From Streptomyces pilosus (GTDB lineage: Bacteria > Actinomycetota > Actinomycetes > Streptomycetales > Streptomycetaceae), in assembly GCF_014649835.1 (NCBI RefSeq), contig NZ_BMTU01000008.1, positions 186,001 to 250,000 of the forward strand: a stretch of 64,000 bases of DNA, in the 5' to 3' direction. Both the position numbers and the translations under genes were made by a program. A model generated the notes under the pieces. It had not been told where the DNA came from. It ran no database searches and saw nothing but the letters and a program-made list of their open reading frames with translations. The first letter of the stretch is position 1; every line of letters starts with the position of its first letter. Below, one piece after another: positions 7,722 through 15,092 of this stretch.

Positions 7722-9221
7722 ATGCGTCTGCTGCTCGTCCATCCCAGCGCCCTGATGTACTCCGAGATCTTCCTCCGGCTGGAGCCCCTGGGGCTGGAGC
7801 GGGTGGCGGGTGCCGCCCGGGAGGCGGGTCACGAGGTCCGGGTCGTCGACCTCCAGGTGCTCGGCGTGCGGCGGCTGCGCGAGGAGGTGCGGTCCTTCCG
7901 GCCGGAGGCGCTCGGCATCTCGCTGAACTACCTGGCGAACATCCCCGAGGCGATCGCGCTGGCCAAGCGGGTGAAGCAGGAGCTGCCGGGCTGCTTCGTC
8001 TTCCTCGGCGGGCACAGCGTCTCCTTCGTCGCCGAGGAGGTCGTCGAGCAGGCGGCGGGCGCGGTCGACGCGGTGGTCCGCGGGGAGGGCGAGCCGGCCG
8101 TGGCTCCCCTGCTGGAGGCGGTGCGTGACGGCGGGGTGGAGGGCGTGCCGGGTGTGGTCACGGCCTCCGGACGCGGTCCGGCGCCGTTGATGCTGCACAG
8201 CATCGACGGACCGCTCCCGGCGCGGGACCTGATGCGCAACCGGCGCCGGTACTTCATCGGCGAGCTCGACCCGTGCGCCTCGATCGAGTTCACCCGCGGC
8301 TGTCCCTGGGACTGTTCGTTCTGCTCGGCGTGGACGTTCTACGGCCGCAGCTACCGCAAGGCCTCGCCCGAGGCGGCGGCGGAGGACCTGGCGAGGATCC
8401 GCGAGCCGAACGTGTTCATCGTGGACGACGTGGCGTTCATCCGGCCCGAGCACGGGAACGCCATCGCGGCCGAGGTGGAGCGGCGCGGCATCCGCAAGCA
8501 GTACTACCTGGAGACCCGCTCCGACGTCCTGCTGCGCCACCCCGAGGTGTTCGAGCGGTGGGCGCGGCTGGGTCTGCGCTACATGTTCCTCGGCATGGAG
8601 GCGATCGACGCGGAGGGGCTCGACCTGTACCGCAAGCGGGTCAGCCCCGACGAGAACATGAAGGCGCTGGAGACCGCGCGCCGGCTGGGCATCCAGGTCG
8701 CCATCAACCTGATCGTGGACCCGGCGTGGGACGAGGAGCGTTTCCGGGTGGTGCGGGAGTTCGCGCGGGCCGTTCCGGAGATCGTGCACTTCACGGTGAT
8801 GACGCCGTACCCGGGCACCGAGATCTGGCACACCGAGTCGCGCCGGCTCACCACCCGGGACTACCGCCTCTTCGACATCCAGCACGCGGTGGTGCCCACG
8901 AAGCTGCCGCTGGCGCGGTTCTACGAGGAGCTGGTGCGCACCCAGGCGGTCATCAACCGCAAGCACCTGGGGGTGCGCACGGCGTTCGGCGCGGCGCGGG
9001 TGCTCGCCCGCAACCTGGCGCACGGACAGACGAACTTCGCCCGGATGCTGTGGAAGTTCAACCAGGTGTACAACCCGCGCAGGCAGCTCGCCGACCACGC
9101 GCGGCCGGTGCGCTACGAGCTGCCGCTCCCTCAGCGACTCGACGTGGGTGACCGGCGGAAGCTGTACGTGCACACGCGGGACCCCGGGCAGGGCGCGCCG
9201 GCCCGCTCACCCCGCCGGTAG
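7722..9221 (+). CDS. B12-binding-domain radical SAM protein, HpnR (hopanoid C-3 methylase)-like
   Basis: A 499-residue cobalamin-dependent radical SAM enzyme. Residues 1-140 form a B12-binding Rossmann domain (MRLLLVHPSALMYSEIF at the start, LGGHSVSF further on). The radical SAM core follows with the iron-sulfur motif CPWDCSFC (Cys-x3-Cys-x2-Cys) near residue 195. A long C-terminal region has MTPYPGTEIW and a helical tail. The opening residues and overall plan resemble hopanoid C-3 methylases (HpnR), which methylate a terpenoid ring carbon, but BchE-like or other B12-rSAM functions cannot be excluded. No hopanoid gene lies in this window. ATG 7722 has GAGGTC upstream; the longer open frame is an artefact of GC bias. 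Confidence 0.8.
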   Translation: MRLLLVHPSALMYSEIFLRLEPLGLERVAGAAREAGHEVRVVDLQVLGVRRLREEVRSFRPEALGISLNYLANIPEAIALAKRVKQELPGCFVFLGGHSVSFVAEEVVEQAAGAVDAVVRGEGEPAVAPLLEAVRDGGVEGVPGVVTASGRGPAPLMLHSIDGPLPARDLMRNRRRYFIGELDPCASIEFTRGCPWDCSFCSAWTFYGRSYRKASPEAAAEDLARIREPNVFIVDDVAFIRPEHGNAIAAEVERRGIRKQYYLETRSDVLLRHPEVFERWARLGLRYMFLGMEAIDAEGLDLYRKRVSPDENMKALETARRLGIQVAINLIVDPAWDEERFRVVREFARAVPEIVHFTVMTPYPGTEIWHTESRRLTTRDYRLFDIQHAVVPTKLPLARFYEELVRTQAVINRKHLGVRTAFGAARVLARNLAHGQTNFARMLWKFNQVYNPRRQLADHARPVRYELPLPQRLDVGDRRKLYVHTRDPGQGAPARSPRR

Positions 9222-9363
9222 CCGGGGCGGGCGTGTGCCGGAGGTGCGGTCGGGAACCCGGCCGCCGAGCGCGGACGGCGCCGCCTCCCCCGCGGTTCGG
9301 GGCCCTTCCCGGCCAGGTCCGCGCTGTTCGGGGGCTCATTCACGACACCGTTCCCGAAAGATG

Positions 9364-9402
9364 TTGAACTTTGAAGGGAATGGGTCTACGGTGGGCCTTG
9401 TT
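9364..9402 (+). promoter_or_regulatory. Overlapping promoters for yceI: sigma-R-like and housekeeping-like
   Basis: GGAAT at 9377-9381 and GTT at 9400-9402 are separated by exactly 18 bases. This equals the S. coelicolor sigma-R (thiol-oxidative stress) consensus GGAAT-N18-GTT. Overlapping it, TTGAAC at 9364-9369 and TACGGT at 9387-9392 are 17 bases apart and could serve the housekeeping sigma factor. Either would start transcription about 40 bases before yceI. Confidence 0.6.
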
Positions 9403-9408
9403 CAGTTA

Positions 9409-9422
9409 GTTGAACATTCAAC
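9409..9422. promoter_or_regulatory. Palindromic operator candidate upstream of yceI
   Basis: GTTGAA-CA-TTCAAC is a perfect 6-base inverted repeat with a 2-base spacer, just downstream of the predicted transcription start and 23 bases before the yceI start codon. Related TTGAA half-sites recur at 9364 and 9371. The size and symmetry suit a MarR-type repressor, but no such regulator gene is adjacent. Confidence 0.5.
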
Positions 9423-9445
9423 GTGATCTCCCCAGGAGGAACACC

Positions 9446-10051
9446 ATGGGCATCTTCAGCCGCAAGAACGACGACACCGCCACCGCCGCCCCCGCCGAGG
9501 TGAACCCGGACCTGGCCGCGGTGACCGGTGAGTACGAGATCGACCCGGCGCACACCACGATCGGTTTCGTCGCCCGCCACGCGATGGTCACCAACGTCAA
9601 GGGCAGCTTCCAGGACTTCACCGGCACGCTGCACCTCGACGGCACCGACCCGTCCCGGTCCACGGCCACCATCGACGTGGTGATGGACAGCATCGACACG
9701 GGCAACGCCGACCGTGACGGCCACCTGAAGAGCTCGGACTTCTTCAAGACCGACGAGTTCCCGACGATGACCTTCCGCACCACCAAGGCGGAGGCCCTCG
9801 GCGGCGACGACTACCGCATCACCGGTGACCTGACCGTCCTGGGCACCACCAAGCCGCTCACCATCGACCTGGAGTTCAACGGCGCCGCGACCGACCCGTT
9901 CGGCAACCAGCGCGTCGGTTTCGAGGGCAAGGCCGAGATCCTGCGCTCCGAGTGGGGCCTGACCTGGAACGCGGCGCTGGAGACGGGTGGCGTCCTGGTC
10001 TCCGACAAGATCAAGCTGAACTTCGACATCTCGGCGATCCGCAAGGCCTGA
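9446..10051 (+). CDS. YceI family protein (lipocalin-like polyisoprenoid-binding)
   Basis: A 201-residue YceI-domain protein. The family forms a lipocalin-like barrel that binds polyisoprenoid or other amphiphilic molecules and is often stress-induced. Core motifs are GEYEIDPAHTTIGFVARHAMVTNVKG, DGHLKSSDFF near the middle, and the C-terminal LNFDISAIRKA. Unlike E. coli YceI it has no signal peptide but a charged, Ala-rich start (MGIFSRKNDDT), so it is probably cytoplasmic. ATG 9446 has a perfect AGGAGGA site at 9434-9440. Upstream lie a sigma-R-like promoter and a palindrome, which suggests stress control. It is transcribed alone and ends at a hairpin. Confidence 0.93.
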   Translation: MGIFSRKNDDTATAAPAEVNPDLAAVTGEYEIDPAHTTIGFVARHAMVTNVKGSFQDFTGTLHLDGTDPSRSTATIDVVMDSIDTGNADRDGHLKSSDFFKTDEFPTMTFRTTKAEALGGDDYRITGDLTVLGTTKPLTIDLEFNGAATDPFGNQRVGFEGKAEILRSEWGLTWNAALETGGVLVSDKIKLNFDISAIRKA

Positions 10052-10086
10052 CGCCGGCCCCGGCGCCCCGTGGGGCGCCACCCCCT

Positions 10087-10127
10087 GAGCGCGCCCGCCC
10101 AGCCCCGTACGGGGAGGGCGGGCGCTC
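10087..10127 (+). terminator. Terminator after yceI
   Basis: A long GC hairpin: GAGC at 10087-10090 pairs with GCTC at the far end, and GCCCGCCC pairs with GGGCGGGC around a central CCCCGTACGGGG palindrome. It lies 36 bases past the yceI stop. Confidence 0.65.
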
Positions 10128-10319
10128 GGCGTTCTGGTGCCGTTCCGGCCCGTCGACGGCGTCCCCGGGCGGGCGCCCGTGGGGCACGATGACGGCCATG
10201 GCCGTCACCGGCTCCGCACCTCCGCGGCACGACCGGATCGCCGGCATGGAGGACGAGAACCTGCCGGGCGGCCCAGGGCCGCGCTGCACCCGAGGGCACC
10301 GCCCGGGACCGGCTGCCGT

Positions 10320-11654
10320 TCAGAAGCCGCCGCCGAAGTCCCCGCCGCCCCCGAAGTCACCGCCGCCGAAGCCGCCCCCTCCGAAGTCACCGCCGAAGTC
10401 GGCACCGGAGACGTCACCGCCTCCGTAGCCGCCGAAGTCGCCGTAACCGGCGCCGTAGTCGGCGGCGTAGCCGGGGCCCGCCATCATGCCGCCGAGCAGG
10501 GTGCCGACGAGCAGGCCGGGCAGCAGCCCGGCGCCGAAGTACCCGCCGGCCCAGGGACCGTAGGCGGGTCCCGCCTCCCAGTAGGGACGGCGGCCGTGCT
10601 CGGTGTCGACCTCGCGGACGGCGGGATCGACGCCGTCGGCGAGCCGGGCCCGGTCGGCCGCGCACACCGGTACCTCGCGCTCGGCACCGCCGGGGGGCGT
10701 CCAGGCGGCGTCGGCGACCGAGGGGCCGTGCCGCGGGTCGAAGAAGCAGGGCGGCCGGCGCTCGGGCAGCGGACGCCCGTCGCGCCGGGCGTCGAGCCGG
10801 GCCAGGGCGAAGCGGCCGTCCTCCACGGCCTGGGTGACGGCCCGCACGTCCTCCGGTTTCCGGGCCGCGGCCATGGACGACTTGGACTGCTCGTAGGCGT
10901 CCAGCGCGTGGGAGTAGTCCGTGCGCATGGCGTCGTCCGCGCCGGGCTCGCCCGGGTGGAAGTCGAGCCGGTCGAGTTCCTCGCCGAAGGCGGTGATGTC
11001 CTCGTCGACCACCACCCGCAGCTTCTCCAGCGCGGCCCGCTGCTCCTCCTCGTGACGGCGCCGGTTGCGGCGGGTCACGGCGTACACGCCCGCGCCGCCC
11101 GCCGCCAGCAGCGCGCCGACGGTGACCAGCCCGCCGACGGGAACCTCGCCGGACCCGTCGGTCCAGGAGCCCGGCGCGCCACCGCCGGTGTTGCGCAGCG
11201 CGCTGTCGACGAAGTCGTTCAGCTGGGCCTTGGCGTCCCCGGCACCCTGCACGGACGTGACGAGGTTCCGCACGCCCTGCCGGCTCAGCACGCTGCTGTC
11301 GGCGCGGGCGTCGAACTCGCCGCCGAGCCGGACGCCGTACAGACCGGTCACGCCGGTCTCGGTGCGCAGGTTCCCGAACAGGTTGCCGGTCGGGTAGTCC
11401 GCGGGGAGGACCGCGATGAAGACGGGTTTGCCGGCGTCCTCGATCTTGTCGGCGAGCGCCTCGGCGTCGGACGGCGCGAGGATGTCCCGGGCCTCGGGAT
11501 CGACGTAGACGGGACTCTCGCGGAGCTTCTCGGCGACCACCGAGATGTCCGTGGCCGCCTGGGCCCCCGGCACACCGGCCATGAGGACCGCCAGCGCGGC
11601 GGCCACCGGCACGATCAGCAGGCGGAGGAGAGTACGCGTCAGCGCGGCCTTCAT
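10320..11654 (-). CDS. Secreted/membrane protein with glycine-rich C-terminal tail
   Basis: A 444-residue protein of unknown function. An N-terminal signal sequence (RTLLRLLIVPVAAALAVLMAGVPGAQA) is followed by an extracytoplasmic domain of about 150 residues (VYVDPEARDILAPSD, PVFIAVLPADY). A single transmembrane segment (GGLVTVGALLAAGGAGVYAVT) leads to a basic charged stretch and a cytoplasmic helical domain. The last 40 residues are a repeat of GGDFGGG-type units, with a second hydrophobic Gly-rich stretch before them. ATG 11654 is preferred over ATG 11690 because it leaves a clean signal peptide and because a sigma-B-like promoter at 11665-11688 lies between the two. Similar proteins exist in other streptomycetes; I do not know a function. 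Confidence 0.8.
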   Translation of the reverse strand: MKAALTRTLLRLLIVPVAAALAVLMAGVPGAQAATDISVVAEKLRESPVYVDPEARDILAPSDAEALADKIEDAGKPVFIAVLPADYPTGNLFGNLRTETGVTGLYGVRLGGEFDARADSSVLSRQGVRNLVTSVQGAGDAKAQLNDFVDSALRNTGGGAPGSWTDGSGEVPVGGLVTVGALLAAGGAGVYAVTRRNRRRHEEEQRAALEKLRVVVDEDITAFGEELDRLDFHPGEPGADDAMRTDYSHALDAYEQSKSSMAAARKPEDVRAVTQAVEDGRFALARLDARRDGRPLPERRPPCFFDPRHGPSVADAAWTPPGGAEREVPVCAADRARLADGVDPAVREVDTEHGRRPYWEAGPAYGPWAGGYFGAGLLPGLLVGTLLGGMMAGPGYAADYGAGYGDFGGYGGGDVSGADFGGDFGGGGFGGGDFGGGGDFGGGF

Positions 11655-11664
11655 ACCTACGAAG

Positions 11665-11688
11665 GTACCCGAACGGCCCAAAATAGAC
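11665..11688 (-). promoter_or_regulatory. Sigma-B-like promoter for the Gly-rich membrane protein
   Basis: On the minus strand GTCT and GGGTAC are 14 bases apart, matching the S. coelicolor sigma-B consensus GNNT-N14-16-GGGTAC. The -10 element ends 10 bases before ATG 11654, so the mRNA would be nearly leaderless, which fits the absence of a ribosome site. Confidence 0.5.
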
Positions 11689-11722
11689 ATACGGACCGGC
11701 AGGGATTCCGGGCGGGGGGTCC

Positions 11723-11742
11723 CCGCCGGTCCGGACCGGCGG
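11723..11742 (-). terminator. Palindrome/terminator after cimA
   Basis: A perfect 20-base palindrome, CCGCCGGTCC joined to its complement without spacer, lies three bases past the cimA stop codon. As RNA it forms a short strong hairpin and is the likely end of the cimA transcript. Confidence 0.55.
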
Positions 11743-11745
11743 TCG

Positions 11746-13350
11746 CTACGCGGCCGGTTCCACGCCCGCCCGCAGCAGGCCGTACGTGTACGCGTCCTCC
11801 AGGGCCTGCCAGGACGCCGCGATGACGTTCTCCGCGACGCCCACGGTCGACCACTCGCCCGCCCCGTCGGAGGTGGAGATCAGCACCCGGGTCGTGGACT
11901 GCGTGCCGTGCTTGCCCTCCAGGATGCGGACCTTGTAGTCGACCAGCTCCAGCTTGGCCAGCTGCGGGTAGATCCGCTCCAGGGCGACCCGCAGGGCGCG
12001 GTCCAGCGCGTTGACCGGGCCGTTGCCCTCCGCGGTGGCGACGATGCGCTCGCTCTTGGCCCACAGCTTGACGGTGGCCTCGTTGGCGTGGCTGCCGTCG
12101 GGGCGGTCCTCGACGATCGCGCGCCAGGACTCGACCTCGAAGTACTTCAGCGGCCCGCCCTCGGCCTCGGCGCGCAGCAGCAGTTCGAAGGAGGCGTCGG
12201 CGGCCTCGTAGGTGTAGCCCTTGAGCTCGCGCTCCTTGACCCGCTCCACGACCCGGCCGACCAGTTCACGGTCGTCGCCGAGGTCGATGCCGAGTTCCTT
12301 GCCCTTGAGCTCGATGGAGGCGCGCCCGGCCATGTCGGAGACCAGCATGCGCATGGTGTTGCCGACCTGCTCGGGGTCGATGTGCTGGTACAGGTCCGGG
12401 TCGACCTTGATCGCGGAGGCGTGCAGGCCCGCCTTGTGCGCGAAGGCGGAGACGCCGACGTAGGGCTGGTGGGTGGAGGGGGTGAGGTTGACGACCTCGG
12501 CGATGGCGTGCGAGATGCGGGTCATCTCGCGCAGGCGCCCGTCCGGCAGGACCTTCTTGCCGTACTTCAGCTCCAGGGCCGCGACCACGGGGAACAGGTT
12601 GGCGTTGCCGACCCGCTCGCCGTAGCCGTTGGCGGTGCACTGGACGTGGGTGGCGCCCGCGTCGACGGCCGCGAGGCTGTTGGCGACCGCGCAGCCGGTG
12701 TCGTCCTGGGCGTGGATGCCGAGCCGGGCCCCGGTGTCGGCCAGCACGGTGGCGACCACGGCCTGGATCTGGGCGGGGAGCATGCCGCCGTTGGTGTCGC
12801 ACAGGACGACGACGTCGGCTCCGGCCTCGGAGGCGGCGCGGACGACCGACTTGGCGTACTCGGGGTTGGCGCGGTAGCCGTCGAAGAAGTGCTCGCAGTC
12901 GACGAAGACGCGGCGGCCCTGTGCCGTGAGGTGGGCCACCGTGTCGCGGACCATGGCCAGGTTCTCGTCGAGGGTGGTGCGCAGGGCGAGCTCGACGTGG
13001 CGGTCGTGGGACTTGGCGACCAGCGTGATCACCTCGGCGCCGGAGTCGAGCAGCGCCTTGACCTGCGGGTCCCGGTCCGCGGTGGTGCCGGCGCGGCGGG
13101 TGGCGCCGAAGGCCACCAGCGTCGCGTGCCGGAACTCGATCTCCTGCCGGGCGCGGGCGAAGAACTCGGTGTCCCGGGGGTTCGCGCCGGGCCAGCCGCC
13201 CTCGATGAAGCCCACGCCGAACTCGTCCAGGTGCCGTGCGATGGCCAGCTTGTCGGCGACGGTGAGGTTGATGCCCTCACGCTGGGCGCCGTCACGCAGG
13301 GTGGTGTCGAAGACGTGGAACGAGTCGTCGGGCTCGCTGGTTGCGGTCAT
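11746..13350 (-). CDS. cimA: Citramalate synthase
   Basis: A 534-residue enzyme of the DRE-TIM metallolyase family that condenses pyruvate with acetyl-CoA to (R)-citramalate, the entry to threonine-independent isoleucine synthesis. The signature DTTLRDGAQREGI is at residues 15-27. HAQDDTGCAVANSLAAV and NGYGERVGNANL mark the barrel active site, and GLHASAIKVDPDLYQHI lies in the linker. The C-terminal regulatory domain (allosteric isoleucine site in this family) runs from about residue 400. Length is typical for the long citramalate synthase class and the sequence is closer to it than to 2-isopropylmalate synthase. A leader peptide and hairpin lie upstream. Confidence 0.93.
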   Translation of the reverse strand: MTATSEPDDSFHVFDTTLRDGAQREGINLTVADKLAIARHLDEFGVGFIEGGWPGANPRDTEFFARARQEIEFRHATLVAFGATRRAGTTADRDPQVKALLDSGAEVITLVAKSHDRHVELALRTTLDENLAMVRDTVAHLTAQGRRVFVDCEHFFDGYRANPEYAKSVVRAASEAGADVVVLCDTNGGMLPAQIQAVVATVLADTGARLGIHAQDDTGCAVANSLAAVDAGATHVQCTANGYGERVGNANLFPVVAALELKYGKKVLPDGRLREMTRISHAIAEVVNLTPSTHQPYVGVSAFAHKAGLHASAIKVDPDLYQHIDPEQVGNTMRMLVSDMAGRASIELKGKELGIDLGDDRELVGRVVERVKERELKGYTYEAADASFELLLRAEAEGGPLKYFEVESWRAIVEDRPDGSHANEATVKLWAKSERIVATAEGNGPVNALDRALRVALERIYPQLAKLELVDYKVRILEGKHGTQSTTRVLISTSDGAGEWSTVGVAENVIAASWQALEDAYTYGLLRAGVEPAA

Positions 13351-13463
13351 GGTCTGAAGGCTCCTGATATTGATCTCGGTCTACCGGAATGACCGGTTCC
13401 ACCGTTCTCCCATGGTCCCTCACGCCCGTCCCCCGGCTGAGGTTGGGCCAGGAAACAGAAAAA

Positions 13464-13483
13464 CCCCTCGCGGGTGCGAGAGG
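13464..13483 (-). terminator. Attenuator hairpin upstream of cimA
   Basis: On the minus strand CCTCTCGC-ACCC-GCGAGGGG forms an 8-base stem (one G-U pair) followed by five T residues at 13459-13463. This is a Rho-independent terminator placed 56 bases after the leader-peptide stop and about 110 bases before the cimA start, exactly where an attenuator belongs. Confidence 0.8.
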
Positions 13484-13538
13484 TCTGCGCGCGGGTCGAG
13501 GACGACGGTGTCCGCCCGTACGGTGTCGTACGTGGCGG

Positions 13539-13574
13539 TCACTGCGGACCGGCGCGCCTGCTGCCAATAATCAT
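13539..13574 (-). CDS. cimA leader peptide MIIGSRRAGPQ
   Basis: An 11-codon open frame on the minus strand, MIIGSRRAGPQ, begins at ATG 13574 and ends with TGA at 13539. Two isoleucine codons (ATT ATT) directly follow the start. It lacks a Shine-Dalgarno sequence, so it may be leaderless. With the attenuator hairpin downstream it has the layout of an amino-acid attenuation leader, and isoleucine is the end product of the cimA route. Too short to be proven by sequence alone. Confidence 0.6.
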   Translation of the reverse strand: MIIGSRRAGPQ

Positions 13575-13583
13575 GGCGAACGA

Positions 13584-13622
13584 GAGCACGGGGGCAGTCT
13601 GGCACAATCCGTCCCCGTGCTC
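13584..13622. promoter_or_regulatory. Inverted repeat spanning the probable cimA promoter
   Basis: GAGCACGGGG at 13584-13593 and its exact complement CCCCGTGCTC at 13613-13622 flank 19 bases that contain, on the minus strand, a TAGACT-like -10 element (CAGACT). The leader peptide start is ten bases further on. The repeat could be a repressor or activator site. Confidence 0.45.
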
Positions 13623-13751
13623 ACGATGCGTCTCAGGATGCGGGCGGTGGGTGGTCAGCGCGGACGGCGGACGAAGCCGTCGTGGTGGCCGTCGGTGTCG
13701 TCCGCCGTTCGCCCGGAGGCTGGGCCCCCCGGGCGCGTCCGGACCGACGTG

Positions 13752-14840
13752 TCAGGCCAGCTGGTGCATCCAGCCGTGCTTGTCCTCGGCCTTGCCCCGC
13801 TGGATGTCGAGCAGCGCCTGCCGCAGGCGGACGGTGACCTCTCCCGGCTCGCCCCCGCTCTGCCGCCACTCCGTGCCGACCCGCTTCACCGTGCCGACCG
13901 GGGTGATGACGGCGGCCGTACCGCAGGCGAACACCTCGGTGAGGCTGCCGTTCTCCGAGTCGCGCTGCCACTGCTCGACGGAGACCCGCTCCTCCACGGC
14001 CTCGTAACCGAGGTCGCGGGCGACGGCGAGGAGGGAGTCACGGGTGACGCCCTCCAGGATCGAGCCGGTGAGGGTGGGGGTGACGATCCTGTCGCCGTAC
14101 ACGAAGTACAGGTTCATGCCGCCGAGTTCCTCGACCCACTTGTGCTCCACGGCGTCGAGGTAGCAGACCTGGTCGCAGCCCTTGGCGGCCGCCTCGGCCT
14201 GGGCGAGCAGGGAGGCCGCGTAGTTGCCGCCGGTCTTGGCGTCGCCCATGCCGCCGGGCACGGCACGGACGCGGTCCTCGGAGACCCAGATGGAGACCGG
14301 CTTCACGCCGCCCGGGAAGTAGGCGCCGGCCGGCGAGGCGATGACCAGGAAGAGGTACTCGTTGGCGGGCTTCACACCGAGCCCCACCTCGGTCGCGATC
14401 ATGAAGGGACGCAGGTAGAGGGACTCCTCGCCGCCGTGCGCCGGCACCCATGCCTTGTCCTGGGCGACCAGGGCGTCGCACGCCTCGATGAAGGTCTCGA
14501 CCGGCAGTTCGGGCATGGCCAGGCGCCGCGCCGAGCGCTGGAAGCGTTCGGCGTTCTTCTCGGGGCGGAAGGTGGCGACGGAGCCGTCGGGCCGGCGGTA
14601 GGCCTTGAGGCCCTCGAAGATCTCCTGCGCGTAGTGCAGGACGGTGGTGGCCGGGTCGAGGGAGATCGGCGCGTACGGGACGAGTTGGCCGTCGTGCCAG
14701 CCGCGGCCCTCGGTCCACTTGATCGTCACCATGTGGTCGGTGAAGTGGCGGCCGAAACCGGGGGCCGCCAGGATCGCCTCGCGCTCCGCGTCGGAGAGCG
14801 GGTGCGCCGAGGGCTTGAGCTCGATCGTGGGCGTCGTCAT
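13752..14840 (-). CDS. ilvE: Branched-chain amino acid aminotransferase
   Basis: A 362-residue fold-type IV PLP aminotransferase for the last step of valine, leucine and isoleucine synthesis (and first step of their breakdown). Conserved features are LHYAQEIFEGLKAYR near residue 68, SLYLRPFMIATE near 138, the PLP lysine in GDAKTGGNYAASLLAQ near 200, and the phosphate-binding GTAAVITPVG near 315. Length matches the actinobacterial bacterial-type class. ATG 14840 has GAAGGA upstream. It lies between leuB and cimA, all on the minus strand, but hairpins before and after suggest separate transcription. A short upstream ORF ends inside its ribosome site. Confidence 0.95.
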   Translation of the reverse strand: MTTPTIELKPSAHPLSDAEREAILAAPGFGRHFTDHMVTIKWTEGRGWHDGQLVPYAPISLDPATTVLHYAQEIFEGLKAYRRPDGSVATFRPEKNAERFQRSARRLAMPELPVETFIEACDALVAQDKAWVPAHGGEESLYLRPFMIATEVGLGVKPANEYLFLVIASPAGAYFPGGVKPVSIWVSEDRVRAVPGGMGDAKTGGNYAASLLAQAEAAAKGCDQVCYLDAVEHKWVEELGGMNLYFVYGDRIVTPTLTGSILEGVTRDSLLAVARDLGYEAVEERVSVEQWQRDSENGSLTEVFACGTAAVITPVGTVKRVGTEWRQSGGEPGEVTVRLRQALLDIQRGKAEDKHGWMHQLA

Positions 14841-14853
14841 GAGTGGGTGTCCT

Positions 14854-14931
14854 TCACCGGTTGTAGTGACGGGCCGCGCACACGCCCTGACGGCCGGTGG
14901 CCAGTACTGGGACGTCCGAGCATTCCCTCAT
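14854..14931 (-). other. Upstream ORF of 25 codons in the ilvE leader
   Basis: A frame reading MRECSDVPVLATGRQGVCAARHYNR starts at ATG 14931 and its TGA stop sits within the ilvE ribosome binding site (GGTGAAGGA). A GATAAT -10-like element at 14950-14955 would give a 12-base 5' end. It has no Shine-Dalgarno. A second frame from ATG 14923 overlaps the ilvE start. It may act by translational coupling, but it may also be chance. Confidence 0.3.
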
Positions 14932-15031
14932 TCCGCGGCTCCGCGTTCGATTATCGCCCGGAGGCGACGGCGGACGAAACAGGGTGGAGGCGGCCCGGTG
15001 GTCGATGGTGGCACCCGGCGGGGGACGGAAG

Positions 15032-15066
15032 GAAGCCGCCGGGCGCGGATGCGACCCGGCGGCTTC
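15032..15066 (-). terminator. Terminator after leuB
   Basis: A perfect 12-base inverted repeat (GAAGCCGCCGGG at 15032-15043 and its complement at 15055-15066, 11-base loop) lies 27 bases past the leuB stop and upstream of ilvE. Confidence 0.85.
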
Positions 15067-15092
15067 GAATGGTGTCGAGGTGGCGCGCCGGG

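Noticed and set aside
10320..10428. Proline-lysine-rich repeat protein on the plus strand
   Set aside because: It is the complement of the glycine-rich coding tail of the minus-strand membrane protein.
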